The notes beneath the pieces were generated by a model. The model was not told the origin of the DNA. It ran no database searches and saw only the letters and a list, made by a program, of their open reading frames with translations. Of a DNA stretch of 22,670 nucleotides, positions 1-8,091 are shown in pieces. The position numbers and the translations under genes are program-made. The stretch lies in the NCBI GenBank assembly GCA_964484515.1, contig CAZAGT010000036.1, positions 1-22,670 of the forward strand, read 5' to 3'. This stretch comes from CAZAGT01 sp964484515. Lineage in GTDB: Bacteria; Desulfobacterota; DSM-4660; Desulfatiglandales; HGW-15. Every line of letters begins with the position of its first letter. Positions within the stretch are counted from its first letter, which is position 1.

Positions 1-705
1 ATCCTGGCCCTGGTCCTGCTCCTCAAACCGGACTTCGCCCAAAGAAGGGAATATCTATCGTTTCTTTGGCGCCAGAACATGGCGTACGGATTGCAGGTCT
101 ACATCGGCATCCTCGCCAATGTGGCTACCGGACAGCTTGCCGTTCTCTCGATCGCCTTTTTCTTGGACACGACGAGCCTCGGCTTTTATTCCTTGGCCCT
201 GACCCTGGCCACGCCCCTATCCATGGTGCCGAACACGATCGGCACGACCCTTTTCAAGCGGTTTGCCTCTTCCTCCACCATTCCTCCACTGGTTTCTCGG
301 CTGACGTTCGGAATCACTCTTCTGGCTCTCGGGATCTTCCTGGTCTCTACAAGAATGGTACTTCTGTTTCTGTACTCCGAAGACTACTTGCCTGCCGCTT
401 CATTGGCCTACCTGATAGCCATCGGTTGTACCTTTCACGGGTTAGGGGATTACTATAATCGCTTCCTGGGCGCTCACGGCAAAGGGAAAGAACTTCGCAA
501 CGGCGCTCTGCTGCAAGGGGCCTGGAATCTGATCGGCTTCACGGCTCTCGTCCACATGGGTGGCGTCAGGGGGGCGGCGCTCGCGCGAGCGATTTCAGGA
601 GCGATCTACTTCGCGGCGCTCTTCTTCTATTATCAACAGGTGATCGGTAAGGAGAACGACCCAAACCCTCGGCCTCGCAGACCGCTCTATGAGCGCTCCA
701 GCTGA
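1..705 (+). CDS. Wzx-type polysaccharide flippase, C-terminal part
   Basis: The reading frame is open from base 1, so the gene begins before the window; 234 residues are visible. They are strongly hydrophobic, with several membrane segments (for example near residues 30-60, 75-95, 125-160 and 195-220) separated by short basic loops, and the chain ends in a charged cytoplasmic tail (KENDPNPRPRR). This is the pattern of the C-terminal half of MATE/MOP-superfamily polysaccharide exporters, which flip undecaprenyl-linked oligosaccharides across the inner membrane. The glycosyltransferase genes directly downstream in the same direction support a role in export of an O-antigen or exopolysaccharide repeat unit. 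The 22-base gap to the next gene suggests one operon. The family call rests on hydrophobicity and context rather than a catalytic motif. An internal ATG at 79 exists but is not the real start, because coding continues upstream. Confidence 0.8.
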   Translation: MLALVLLLKPDFAQRREYLSFLWRQNMAYGLQVYIGILANVATGQLAVLSIAFFLDTTSLGFYSLALTLATPLSMVPNTIGTTLFKRFASSSTIPPLVSRLTFGITLLALGIFLVSTRMVLLFLYSEDYLPAASLAYLIAIGCTFHGLGDYYNRFLGAHGKGKELRNGALLQGAWNLIGFTALVHMGGVRGAALARAISGAIYFAALFFYYQQVIGKENDPNPRPRRPLYERSS

Positions 706-726
706 GACTTCAAGGATCGGGCTTCG

Positions 727-1674
727 ATGGAATCACATACGGACTTGAAACGATCACTACTGAAGGTCACCGCGCTGTTGCCCGTCCACAATCGGGTCAC
801 GGAGACCGTCACCTGTCTTTCGCGGCTTCTTTCCCATGAGGACGAGAGCCTGCGACTCCGTGTCGTCCTCGTCGACGACGGTTCTACCGACGGTACTGAG
901 GCGGAAATACGACGTCGCTTCCCCTCGACCAAAATCCTCCGTGGGAACGGGAACTTGTGGTGGGCCGGTGGAGTCAACCGGGGCTTGAAATATATCGCCG
1001 ACCGGGTTGGTTGCGACTATATCCTGATCCTCAACAACGACACGCTCTTCACCCGTAGTACTCTTTTTGAGCTTCTGAGAGATCTCGAGCCGGGATCCAG
1101 AACAGTGCTCTCGGCAGTCACGATCGATGCCGAATCAGGTCGTATCTACAGCGCGGGACAACGAATCCAAGGCCCCCTTCGGAAGCTGGAGCCGATCTAC
1201 AAGGGAGCGCACCCCGACGCCCATCGCGATGAGATGGTTGAGTGCGATTCCGTCGGCACCCGGTTTCTCATCATGCCGAAGAGAATCGTCAATGATGTCG
1301 GATACTTTGACCAACGACGATTTCCGCACGGCTACAGTGATTTCGAATATTTCTTACGAGCCAAAAAAAGAGGGTACAGGATCATCGTAAACACCAGAAG
1401 CAGGGTGTATACTGAGCAAAACCGAAATTACATGAACTACTCATTATTGGAAACGAAGTTCAGGAATTATATCGCCACATTTTTCAACAGAAAGTATGAA
1501 AACAATATCAAGCTCACGTTTTACAGATCATTCACCCATAAGAATCCCCTCCTTGGAGTACTTTCTTTTTTGAGCGCCCTCTTATCTCAAGCCAGGTGGA
1601 TCGTGCTGAAGTTGCTCCTGCCGCGGAAAACCTTGAAGAAGATTATCCTCACGAAGTGGGTCCTCACTGAGTAA
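727..1674 (+). CDS. family 2 glycosyltransferase (rhamnosyltransferase-like)
   Basis: This 315-residue enzyme has a GT-A fold N-terminus: ALLPVHNR near residue 17, the nucleotide-binding VLVDDGSTDGT near residue 48, the NGNLWWAGGVNRG segment near residue 75, and LILNNDTLF, which supplies the metal-binding acidic residues. GT2 enzymes transfer a sugar from a nucleotide-sugar to a growing lipid-linked glycan on the cytoplasmic face. The N-L-W-W-A-G-G-x-N-x-G pattern is common in rhamnosyl-type GT2 enzymes of O-antigen loci, but the sugar cannot be read from sequence. The C-terminal 60 residues are basic and hydrophobic, consistent with membrane association. The ATG at 727 follows an AAGGATCGGG ribosome-binding site. 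Codon use becomes more A/T rich after about 1400, which may be a sign of mosaic origin. Confidence 0.88.
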   Translation: MESHTDLKRSLLKVTALLPVHNRVTETVTCLSRLLSHEDESLRLRVVLVDDGSTDGTEAEIRRRFPSTKILRGNGNLWWAGGVNRGLKYIADRVGCDYILILNNDTLFTRSTLFELLRDLEPGSRTVLSAVTIDAESGRIYSAGQRIQGPLRKLEPIYKGAHPDAHRDEMVECDSVGTRFLIMPKRIVNDVGYFDQRRFPHGYSDFEYFLRAKKRGYRIIVNTRSRVYTEQNRNYMNYSLLETKFRNYIATFFNRKYENNIKLTFYRSFTHKNPLLGVLSFLSALLSQARWIVLKLLLPRKTLKKIILTKWVLTE

Positions 1675-1767
1675 GGAGGCAGCCTAAAAGTATCGAGGCC
1701 GGCATGCCTTAATTGAACCCGTGAGACAACGGCCTTTTCTTGGAAATCAGCTTAAGGCACGGAATTG

Positions 1768-2868
1768 ATGAGAATTCTCTTCGTGACCGACAACCTCCGA
1801 TCAGGGGGCAAAGAACGCCAATTGGTTGAATTAATCAAAGGCTTCGCTGTCCTTGACAATATTCATTGCTGGCTCGCCGTGATGGCCTCTGATCTCCATT
1901 ATACGAACTTGCTTAATCAGGGCATCCAGATCCACTATCTGGAGCGTAGGACAAAAAGAGACCCGGCAATTCTTTACAGCCTTGGCCGCCTTTGTCGCGC
2001 GGTGAAGCCGGATATCATTCATACGTGGGACTCGATGACGTCGATCTACGCCCTGCCGATTTGCAGGCTGATGGGAATAAAACTAGTAAATGGCATGATC
2101 AGAGACGCCCCGCCGAGGCTGACGCTCCGCAACAGACATTATCTCCGGGGCAAGATTACCTTTCCGTTTTCGGACGCGATCGTCTCAAACTCCCACGCCG
2201 GCCTGAGGTGTTACAGGTCTCCGCCTCGGAAAAGCGTTTGCATTTACAACGGGTTCGATTTTGCGAGAACACACTCCCTTCAGGAGAAGGCGACGATCCG
2301 AAAAAGATTCTCGATAGAGACTGGCTCGGTCGTCGGCATGGTCGCCTCCTTTTCTCACAGAAAAGACTATGAGACCTTTTTCGAAGCGGCCCGGATCGTT
2401 TTGGAGCGTTCTCGCGACGTGACCTTTTTGGCCGTCGGCGATGGTCCCGGCTTACCGGCATATCGATCTTCGCTGGAGTCTGACTACCCAAACAGAATCA
2501 AGTTTCTGGGCAGACAAGAAGACGTGGAGTCGATCGTCAATATATTTGATGTCGGTGTTCTTGCGAGCTATGACGAGGCGATCTCAAATGCCATAGTTGA
2601 GTATATGGCCCTGGGAAAACCCGTCGTGGCTACACGCTGTGACGGAACCTATGAGCTTGTCGACGATGGTAAGAGCGGCTTTATGGTGCAGGCACGCCAC
2701 CCGAGCGAAATGGCACTCTTCATTTCTAAACTCCTTGAAGACAAAACGTTGGCGTTCAAAATGGGAGCTGCAGGAAGAGAAAGGATTCGCAGCGAATTTA
2801 GCTTCGAAAGAATGGTGAACCATTTCTTTCAACTTTACAAAGACATTCTGAACGGAAACCAACGCTGA
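1768..2868 (+). CDS. family 4 glycosyltransferase
   Basis: A GT-B fold glycosyltransferase of 366 residues. The N-terminus MRILFVTDNLRSGGKERQLV is the usual acceptor-side start with the glycine loop. The C-terminal half has VGDGPGLPAY, a LGRQEDV segment, and the donor-binding E-x7-E motif in YDEAISNAIVEYMALGKPVVAT. GT4 enzymes are retaining transferases that build lipid-linked oligosaccharides at the inner membrane. I placed the start at the ATG at 1768, preceded by AAGG at 1754-1757; a TTG immediately before it (1765) would add one residue. A 93-base spacer separates it from the preceding GT2, and its stop codon is one base before the start of the sulfotransferase, which argues for translational coupling. 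Donor and acceptor sugars are unknown. Confidence 0.9.
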   Translation: MRILFVTDNLRSGGKERQLVELIKGFAVLDNIHCWLAVMASDLHYTNLLNQGIQIHYLERRTKRDPAILYSLGRLCRAVKPDIIHTWDSMTSIYALPICRLMGIKLVNGMIRDAPPRLTLRNRHYLRGKITFPFSDAIVSNSHAGLRCYRSPPRKSVCIYNGFDFARTHSLQEKATIRKRFSIETGSVVGMVASFSHRKDYETFFEAARIVLERSRDVTFLAVGDGPGLPAYRSSLESDYPNRIKFLGRQEDVESIVNIFDVGVLASYDEAISNAIVEYMALGKPVVATRCDGTYELVDDGKSGFMVQARHPSEMALFISKLLEDKTLAFKMGAAGRERIRSEFSFERMVNHFFQLYKDILNGNQR

Positions 2869-2869
2869 A

Positions 2870-3964
2870 ATGAAGATGCAGATCTCGACACAGGCGGCCA
2901 ATAGGGTTTCGGAGGATAAAACCTATCATGGTTCCGAGCCAGCGGCAGTCGGGGCGCATGGCCTCTCTGCCCAAGCCGCGAGCGGCCCCTTTTTTATCAC
3001 GGGCTCACAGCGATCGGGAACGACCCTGTTGCGTCTTATCCTCAATGCTCATTCCCGGGTGGCCATTCCTGAAGAAGGGACATTCTGGATGCCCCTATTG
3101 AGGGCCCATAGGCATGATTATGAAAGACCCCTCAAGCAGGCTGTTTTGGACAGATATCTGGCGTATATCGCCAAGAACGACCAATTCAGGACGTGGGATC
3201 TTCCCATGGATCGCGTCACGGAAGACCTTGGAAGCAGAGAGAGAGTGACTTTGGCAGACTTCATGGAAGCCTTCTACGTAGCCTACGCACGCCTTCAACG
3301 GAAGCCCTATTGGGGTGACAAGACCCCAAGTTTCTTCCGGAAAATCGATCAACTTGCCCGCATTTTCCCTAACGCCAGATTCATCCACGTCATAAGAGAC
3401 GGAAGAGACGTCTTCCTGAGTATGCGACGTCTGGAGCCTTCCAGAAAGAACGTGGCTGTCGCTGCCCTGGAATGGAAGTACAAATTGGAAAGGGCGCGGA
3501 AATCGCTACTCTCCTTGCCCGAAGGCAGAACGCTAGAAATCAGATTTGAGGACGTCCTGCATCGCCCAGAGGAGACCCTAGCCGAGATCTGCCGATTTGT
3601 GGGTATTCACTACGAGAGATCGATGTTGGACTTTTACCAAACAAGTCGCCGCTATATTGGAGAACACCATTCGGCTCTAATATTCAAACCCCTTTCAACC
3701 GAGGCGGCTGAAAGATGGAAATCCAGGATGGTGCCGCGGGAAAACAAGACCTTCGAGGCCCTCGCGGGTGGGAGTCTAAGACAATGTGGGTATCAAACGC
3801 GGGGTAACGGAAAACTAGCTGTCCGCGAGTTCCTTACGGCGATCAGGCTTCTTTGCACGGGCCTGCCGTTGAGATCCTTTCAGGTGGTAATTACGGCTTT
3901 GTCCCTCCAGCTTGCCTTGCTTCTTCGCCTCCAGACAGGTGCCGCTGGAGGAAAACGGCGCTAG
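2870..3964 (+). CDS. PAPS-dependent sulfotransferase family protein
   Basis: A 364-residue protein with the two signature segments of PAPS-dependent sulfotransferases. The 5'-phosphosulfate loop ITGSQRSGTTLLRLIL is at about residues 43-58, and the 3'-phosphate-binding segment FIHVIRDGRDVFLSM is near residue 170. Such enzymes move a sulfuryl group from PAPS to a hydroxyl or amine, here most plausibly on a sugar of the polysaccharide made by the neighbouring glycosyltransferases. About 40 poorly conserved residues precede the loop, more than usual, so the true start could lie inside, although no better in-frame start with a ribosome-binding site is visible (M3 at 2876 is the only close alternative). 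The C-terminus has a hydrophobic stretch (about 325-355) that could hold it at the membrane. It sits one base after the preceding GT4 and 18 bases before the next. Confidence 0.87.
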   Translation: MKMQISTQAANRVSEDKTYHGSEPAAVGAHGLSAQAASGPFFITGSQRSGTTLLRLILNAHSRVAIPEEGTFWMPLLRAHRHDYERPLKQAVLDRYLAYIAKNDQFRTWDLPMDRVTEDLGSRERVTLADFMEAFYVAYARLQRKPYWGDKTPSFFRKIDQLARIFPNARFIHVIRDGRDVFLSMRRLEPSRKNVAVAALEWKYKLERARKSLLSLPEGRTLEIRFEDVLHRPEETLAEICRFVGIHYERSMLDFYQTSRRYIGEHHSALIFKPLSTEAAERWKSRMVPRENKTFEALAGGSLRQCGYQTRGNGKLAVREFLTAIRLLCTGLPLRSFQVVITALSLQLALLLRLQTGAAGGKRR

Positions 3965-3982
3965 CAGCGGTCGCTTGATCAG

Positions 3983-5209
3983 ATGAGAATCCTGCTGGCC
4001 AACAAGTTCTTTTTCCCAAAAGGAGGAGCTGAGACCGTCTTCTTTCAAGAAAGGGACTATTTGCGCAAATCCGGGCACGAAGTCATCGATTTTTCGATGA
4101 AACACCCCCAAAACCTACCGTCGAAGTACCAAGACTATTTCGTGCGAGAAGTCAGCTATGATCCACCTACAAATGGAGGCTCTTTGCGCCGGCTACCCGG
4201 GAAAGTCACCATTGCGGCAAATCTTATATACAACCGAGACGCCGTGGGAAACCTGAAATCCCTTATCAGCCATAACTGTCCGGATATAGCGCATCTGCAC
4301 AACATCTACCATCAGATAACACCTGCCATCATAAAGACTCTCAAGAACGCCGGGGCCAAGGTCGTGCTCACCCTGCACGATTACAAGATCATCTGCCCCA
4401 ACTACCTTTTGCTCAACGCCAAGGGCCGCTGCGATAGCTGTCAAGGGAAACACTTCATCATGGCCACTCTCAAAAGGTGCAAAGATCGCTCCTTCCCTAA
4501 AAGCGCCCTCTTGACGCTGGAGGCGTATTGGCACAGGTGGATCAAAACCTATGAGTACGTCGATCTCTTTCTCTGCCCGAGTCGGTTCATGGCGGATCTC
4601 GTTTCACGTCTCAGGGCTGATGAAAGGAAGGTCCGACTGCTTCGTAATGGGGTCAATGTCGAGGCCCATTCGGATACGGTCACGGACTACGGATACGTTT
4701 TGTATTTCGGCAGAATATCAAGGGAGAAAGGGATCAGGACGCTTCTAGAATCACAAGCCCTGTGGTCTATCGACGCCCCTTTGAAGATTGTGGGTGACGG
4801 TCCACTCTTGAAAGAGGTCAAAACGCAATTTCGCAAGGCCGAATTTCTAGGGCCGAGGAACGGTGACGCCCTAAAGGATCTTATCAAGAACGCCGCCTGC
4901 GTAGTGGCGCCCTCCGAGTGTTATGAGAATTGCTCTATGTCAGTCCTTGAGGGAATGGCCTTTGGCAAACCCGTTATCGGCTCAATGGTGGGTGGAATCC
5001 CGGAACAAATCGAGGATGGTCAAACGGGGTTTATCTTTGCACCAGGGAACGCGGCTCAGTTGGCTCAAAGAATATCACTGGTTTTGGCGGACCGTGACCT
5101 CAGACGACGTCTCGGCCAAAGGGCCAGCCAAAAGCTCATCCAAGAGTATTCTTTGACTGCTCATTGCGCCGGACTCATACGGATCTATGAGGAACTCTTG
5201 GCAGGGTAA
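3983..5209 (+). CDS. family 4 glycosyltransferase with cysteine-rich insertion
   Basis: A 408-residue GT-B enzyme. The N-terminus MRILLANKFFFPKGGAETV carries the glycine-rich acceptor loop. The C-terminal domain shows LYFGRISREKGIRTLL, IVGDGPLLKEV, and the E-x7-E motif in ECYENCSMSVLEGMAFGKPV. Between the domains, at about residues 132-165, is a cluster with cysteines in ICPNY, GRCDSCQGK and KRCKD. The same insertion occurs in a subset of GT4 enzymes and probably binds a metal or stabilises the fold (inference). It would act on the cytoplasmic face in building the lipid-linked unit. The start ATG is 18 bases after the sulfotransferase stop, in the same operon. Confidence 0.9.
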   Translation: MRILLANKFFFPKGGAETVFFQERDYLRKSGHEVIDFSMKHPQNLPSKYQDYFVREVSYDPPTNGGSLRRLPGKVTIAANLIYNRDAVGNLKSLISHNCPDIAHLHNIYHQITPAIIKTLKNAGAKVVLTLHDYKIICPNYLLLNAKGRCDSCQGKHFIMATLKRCKDRSFPKSALLTLEAYWHRWIKTYEYVDLFLCPSRFMADLVSRLRADERKVRLLRNGVNVEAHSDTVTDYGYVLYFGRISREKGIRTLLESQALWSIDAPLKIVGDGPLLKEVKTQFRKAEFLGPRNGDALKDLIKNAACVVAPSECYENCSMSVLEGMAFGKPVIGSMVGGIPEQIEDGQTGFIFAPGNAAQLAQRISLVLADRDLRRRLGQRASQKLIQEYSLTAHCAGLIRIYEELLAG

Positions 5210-5272
5210 AGCAATCCTTTTGCGATCATCTCTCATGAGCGGGCAACGCATCAGTACTATTTGGTTGGGAAC

Positions 5273-6471
5273 GTGAAGGTTTTTGTTATCGGCACGCGAG
5301 GCATCCCGTATATCCCGGGCGGTGTTGAAAGACATTGCCAAGAGCTGCTGCCACGGATTGCCGATAGGGCAGCTGAGATCACCGTTTGTACCAGAAGTCA
5401 CTACGTTCAGGATCGAATGAACGAATGGGGAGGGGTCAAACTCCTTCATTGTTATGCTCCCCGAAAGAAGAGTCTCGAGGCCGTTGTCCATACCTTCCTC
5501 GCGCTTCTCAAGGCCCGTCGTTACTCGCCTGACATCGTGCATATCCACGGTATTGGCCCTTCCCTACTTACGCCTTTAGCAAGGCTCATGGGACTTCAGG
5601 TCGTCGTCACGAACCATGGCCCGGACTACGACCGCCAGAAGTGGGGGCCGTTTGCCAAGTCTATGCTTCGACTCGGCGAGAAACTGGGGGGAACCTTTTC
5701 CAACGAGATCATCGTGATCTCTTCGCTCATCGCCGATATCACGCGCGAGAGGTGCCACCGGGAATCCAATCTGATTTACAATGGCGTGGATCTGCCAACG
5801 AAAAGCACGGATTCTGATTTTCTGACAAAATTGGGGGTTGTATCTGACAAATATGTCCTTGCGGTGGCTCGATTTGTGCCCGAGAAAGGTCTCCATGACN
5901 NNNNNNNNNCCTGATAGCGGCATTCAAGGGTCTCAAGGGAGATTACAAACTGGTCATCGCGGGCGACGCCGATCACGAAACGAAGTACAGCCGGAATCTG
6001 AGGCGAAGAGCCGCCCTTGACGATCGAATCGTTCTGACAGGATACATCACCGGGACCGCCTTGAACCAGATTTACTCCCATGCTGCGCTTTTTGTTCTCC
6101 CCTCCTATCACGAGGGGCTCCCTATTGCTCTGCTTGAGGCGCTCAGTTACGGTCTTCCTGTCCTGGTCTCCGACATCCCCGCGAACAAGGAAGTCGGTCT
6201 GCCAATGGAGAGGTATTTCCGATGCGGGGATGTGGAAGGATTGAGAGAAAGAATCCAGACGCTATTAGGGCGTGGGATGTCAGAAGCTGCGCGGAATATC
6301 GTCAGGGAGCAAATCAAAGCGAAGTATAATTGGGATAAGATTGCAGAAGAGACGCTTCAAGTCTATGAAAAGGTACTGACCAAGAGGTTACGTTTGTGGG
6401 GAGGCGCCAAGGGTTCCGCGAAATATCTTCGAAACGGCAGCCAATCTGGTTCGCTCCCCTTGAGGGGTTAA
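5273..6471 (+). CDS. family 4 glycosyltransferase, interrupted by an assembly gap
   Basis: This GT-B enzyme is split by ten N at 5900-5909. The part before the gap begins VKVFVIGTRGIPYIPGGVE, the typical start of GT4 enzymes with a G-T-R-G-I-P motif, and reaches ARFVPEKGLHD. The part after the gap, in another nominal frame, continues LIAAFKGLKGDYKLVIAGDA and contains the donor motif HEGLPIALLEALSYGLPV. I chose GTG at 5273, which aligns with the family start; TTG at 5261 would add four residues and no in-frame ATG is available. If the two sides are joined by sharing one C, the frame is restored as GLHDLIAAF and gives about 395 residues, a normal length. The gene is therefore probably intact and the frame break an artefact of the N count. 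It is 63 bases after the previous GT4. Confidence 0.87.
5900..5909. other. assembly gap (10 N)
   Basis: A run of ten N inside a GT4 gene. The length is probably a fixed placeholder, because the reading frame shifts across it although both sides belong to the same protein. Confidence 0.97.
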
Positions 6472-6493
6472 GGTGCTGCCAAAGGAGACAATC

Positions 6494-6979
6494 ATGTCGG
6501 CCAAGAGAAACGGTGCCAGGATTCTCGTCGTAGATGACGATGAGCTGCTTGCAGACAACCTTGTTGAGTATTTGACAACCCTTGGCTATCAGGCGACAGC
6601 AGCATATGGTGGCCGCCAGGCGCTCGATAGATTTGAACAAGGAGATTTCCAACTGGTCGTGACGGATCTGATGATGCCCGAAATGGGTGGTCTGGAACTC
6701 CTTCAAAAAGTCAAGGCCTTGGACAATCGTGCCATTATCATGGTCATTACGGGATACGGAACTGTAGAATCAGCGGTTGATGCGATCAAGAAGGGGGCCT
6801 ACGATTTTGTACCTAAACCATTTAAGATGGATGAACTGGAAGTGATCGTTGGGCGTGCTTTGGAGAAACATACCCTTATCAGTCAGCTCGGGGTGTTTCG
6901 AGGTCTGACACTTGCCCTGCTGGTCTCCATTCCAATTTGGCTCGTTTTGGGTATCATTTTGGCTTTTGCCTGGAAGTAA
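6494..6979 (+). CDS. receiver-domain protein with a C-terminal membrane helix
   Basis: A 161-residue protein with one complete response-regulator receiver domain: acidic pocket D14-D16 (ILVVDDDE), phosphoacceptor D58 in VVTDLMMPEMGG, T86 in VITGYG, and K108 in the PKPF motif. The VESAVDAIKKGAYDFVPKPF stretch resembles NtrC-type receivers. Where such regulators would continue into an AAA+ and DNA-binding domain, this protein has a short linker and one hydrophobic helix (about 137-159) ending in WK. It has no output domain, so it probably acts by recruiting a partner at the membrane (inference). The ATG follows a strong AAAGGAG site at 6481-6487; an in-frame GTG at 6473 is unlikely. It is 22 bases after the last glycosyltransferase, so it is probably co-transcribed with the polysaccharide genes. 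No histidine kinase is in the window. Confidence 0.88.
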   Translation: MSAKRNGARILVVDDDELLADNLVEYLTTLGYQATAAYGGRQALDRFEQGDFQLVVTDLMMPEMGGLELLQKVKALDNRAIIMVITGYGTVESAVDAIKKGAYDFVPKPFKMDELEVIVGRALEKHTLISQLGVFRGLTLALLVSIPIWLVLGIILAFAWK

Positions 6980-7009
6980 CGCTGGATAGACTGAAGGTGG
7001 ACGGGTTTG

Positions 7010-7146
7010 AGGCTAGAGGCTTGAGGTTGGAGGCGAGAGATTAGAACTCAAAGGTGGAGCTTATGCCCGACTTCAGCCCGCCCGAGGCGGGTAAACCTTC
7101 TACCTTCGATCTGACTCCCTAATTTATCCTTCAGCCTTCAACCCTA
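7010..7146. repeat. dispersed purine/pyrimidine-rich repeat, copy 1
   Basis: The left part repeats a GAGGCT/GAGGTT theme (TTGAGGCTAGAGG, TTGAGGTTGGAGG). The right part ends CCTTCAGCCTTCAACCC, roughly the reverse complement of that theme. The same pairing is seen at about 15044-15128 (GGTTCGAGG repeated, then CCTTCAGCCTTCCACC). The copies are clearly related in the CCTTCAGCCTTC core but decayed elsewhere. No coding is associated. Confidence 0.45.
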
Positions 7147-7353
7147 TGGCCTTGGTCGTGACACCCGGAACTCACTCAGAATCGGCTCCGTGGCATGTGG
7201 AATGAAATTTCCCCTGGCCACCCGATAGTGTGTAGGTTTCTACCACTAAACGTATCCATACCCCTGAAAAAAAGGGAAACCCTTTTCCCACCCCGTTTTC
7301 GTTCCCGCCTCTGTTCACGCCTAACTGTTTGCAATCGCGCAAGATTTATCTTT

Positions 7354-7379
7354 GGTTCCGTTTCTGCACGGTTCTTGCT
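7354..7379 (+). promoter_or_regulatory. possible sigma-54 promoter (two overlapping registers)
   Basis: One register has GG at 7354-7355 and GC at 7366-7367 with the required ten bases between, reading TTGG...CTGCA. A second, overlapping register has CTGCACG at 7364-7370 and TTGCT at 7375-7379, which matches the -24/-12 consensus TGGCACG-N4-TTGCW well except that the first G of the GG pair is T. Either would start transcription about 115-130 bases before the secreted-protein gene. No enhancer-binding protein with an AAA+ domain is in the window. Confidence 0.35.
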
Positions 7380-7506
7380 CCCTGCGGGGGTGCCTTGAAT
7401 AAGGCGAGTTAATCTCAACCCCATTAGACCGTTACAAAGAGCGCCTTCGAGCGTACCGAACGGGGGGCAAGCTGCTCATTCACCAAACGCAAGGGGGGAA
7501 TTGAAA

Positions 7507-8091
7507 ATGAATTTTTCATTTGAGCACCTGAGGCGTGTCTTTATAGGCACGATTGCTTTTCTGCTTTTGGCTCAAATATTAGTTCTCAGCTCAGTTCATG
7601 CAGAAGAGCTGAGCCTGAAAGAGAAGATCCAAAAATCGGCTCAAATAGCTGAGCAAGTCGTTGAAATGGTAGCCCAAGCCGAATCTGGCGGAGATCCGGT
7701 GATCATGGAAAAGGCCCTTGAACTGGCGCGAGTGGGATCCAACCTGATCTCAGATGTCATCGCTACGGCCGACCTGGAAGAAGACAAGGACCTGATCATG
7801 GCCGCCTTGGATTTGGCCAATAGCCTCAACGCCTCAATTGCTCAACTTAAGGGCACCGCTACCAACCTGGCCCAGATCACAACGGAACCCGAAGTCATCA
7901 GCACGGTCGAAAGACTCGTCAGTATTCTCGAGGGCCTAAACCTTGACCATGCACACATGATCGAAGTCGTTAGGGGAAAGGGGATTGTCCCCCGGGCCAA
8001 AGGCTATACGCCGCCTCAACGCCCCTCCTTTAATTTGCCGTTTTCGGAGGAACCACCCATCCAGGACGTACGGGCGGCCAGCGCAGTTTAG
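7507..8091 (+). CDS. secreted helical protein of unknown function
   Basis: I do not recognise this 194-residue protein. It has a standard signal peptide: basic start (HLRR), hydrophobic core at about 11-29 (FIGTIAFLLLAQILVLSS), and a V-H-A cleavage site before EELS. The mature chain is predicted almost entirely helical. It contains two related segments about 30 residues apart, DPVIMEKALELARVGSNLIS and DKDLIMAALDLANSLNASIA, suggesting a duplicated helical hairpin. The C-terminus is proline-rich (YTPPQRPSFNLPFSEEPP). No cysteine, lipobox or PEP-CTERM tail is present, so it should be a soluble periplasmic or secreted protein. The ATG at 7507 lies seven bases after AAGGGGGGA; the TTG at 7501 is too close. 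It lies before the sugar-transferase gene and may share its regulation. A role in polysaccharide assembly is only a guess from location. Confidence 0.8.
   Translation: MNFSFEHLRRVFIGTIAFLLLAQILVLSSVHAEELSLKEKIQKSAQIAEQVVEMVAQAESGGDPVIMEKALELARVGSNLISDVIATADLEEDKDLIMAALDLANSLNASIAQLKGTATNLAQITTEPEVISTVERLVSILEGLNLDHAHMIEVVRGKGIVPRAKGYTPPQRPSFNLPFSEEPPIQDVRAASAV

Larger units (their letters stand above)
6980..7506. other. 527-base intergenic region before the secreted protein
   Basis: No convincing gene. It contains a purine-rich then pyrimidine-rich repeat (7010-7146), a small hairpin CCCGCC-CGA-GGCGGG at 7077-7091, a symmetrical AAAAGGG-AAA-CCCTTTT hairpin at 7270-7286, sigma-54-like sites near 7354-7379, and an AAGGGGGGA ribosome-binding site just before the next gene. 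The length and content suggest the main regulatory region between the glycosyltransferase operon and the downstream secreted-protein and sugar-transferase genes. Confidence 0.6.

Noticed and set aside
7270..7286. AAAAGGG-AAA-CCCTTTT as a terminator
   Set aside because: The stem is short with a weak A-T base, and the sequence after it is CCCACCCC rather than T-rich. It is nearly 300 bases past the previous gene, so I keep it only as a minor hairpin.
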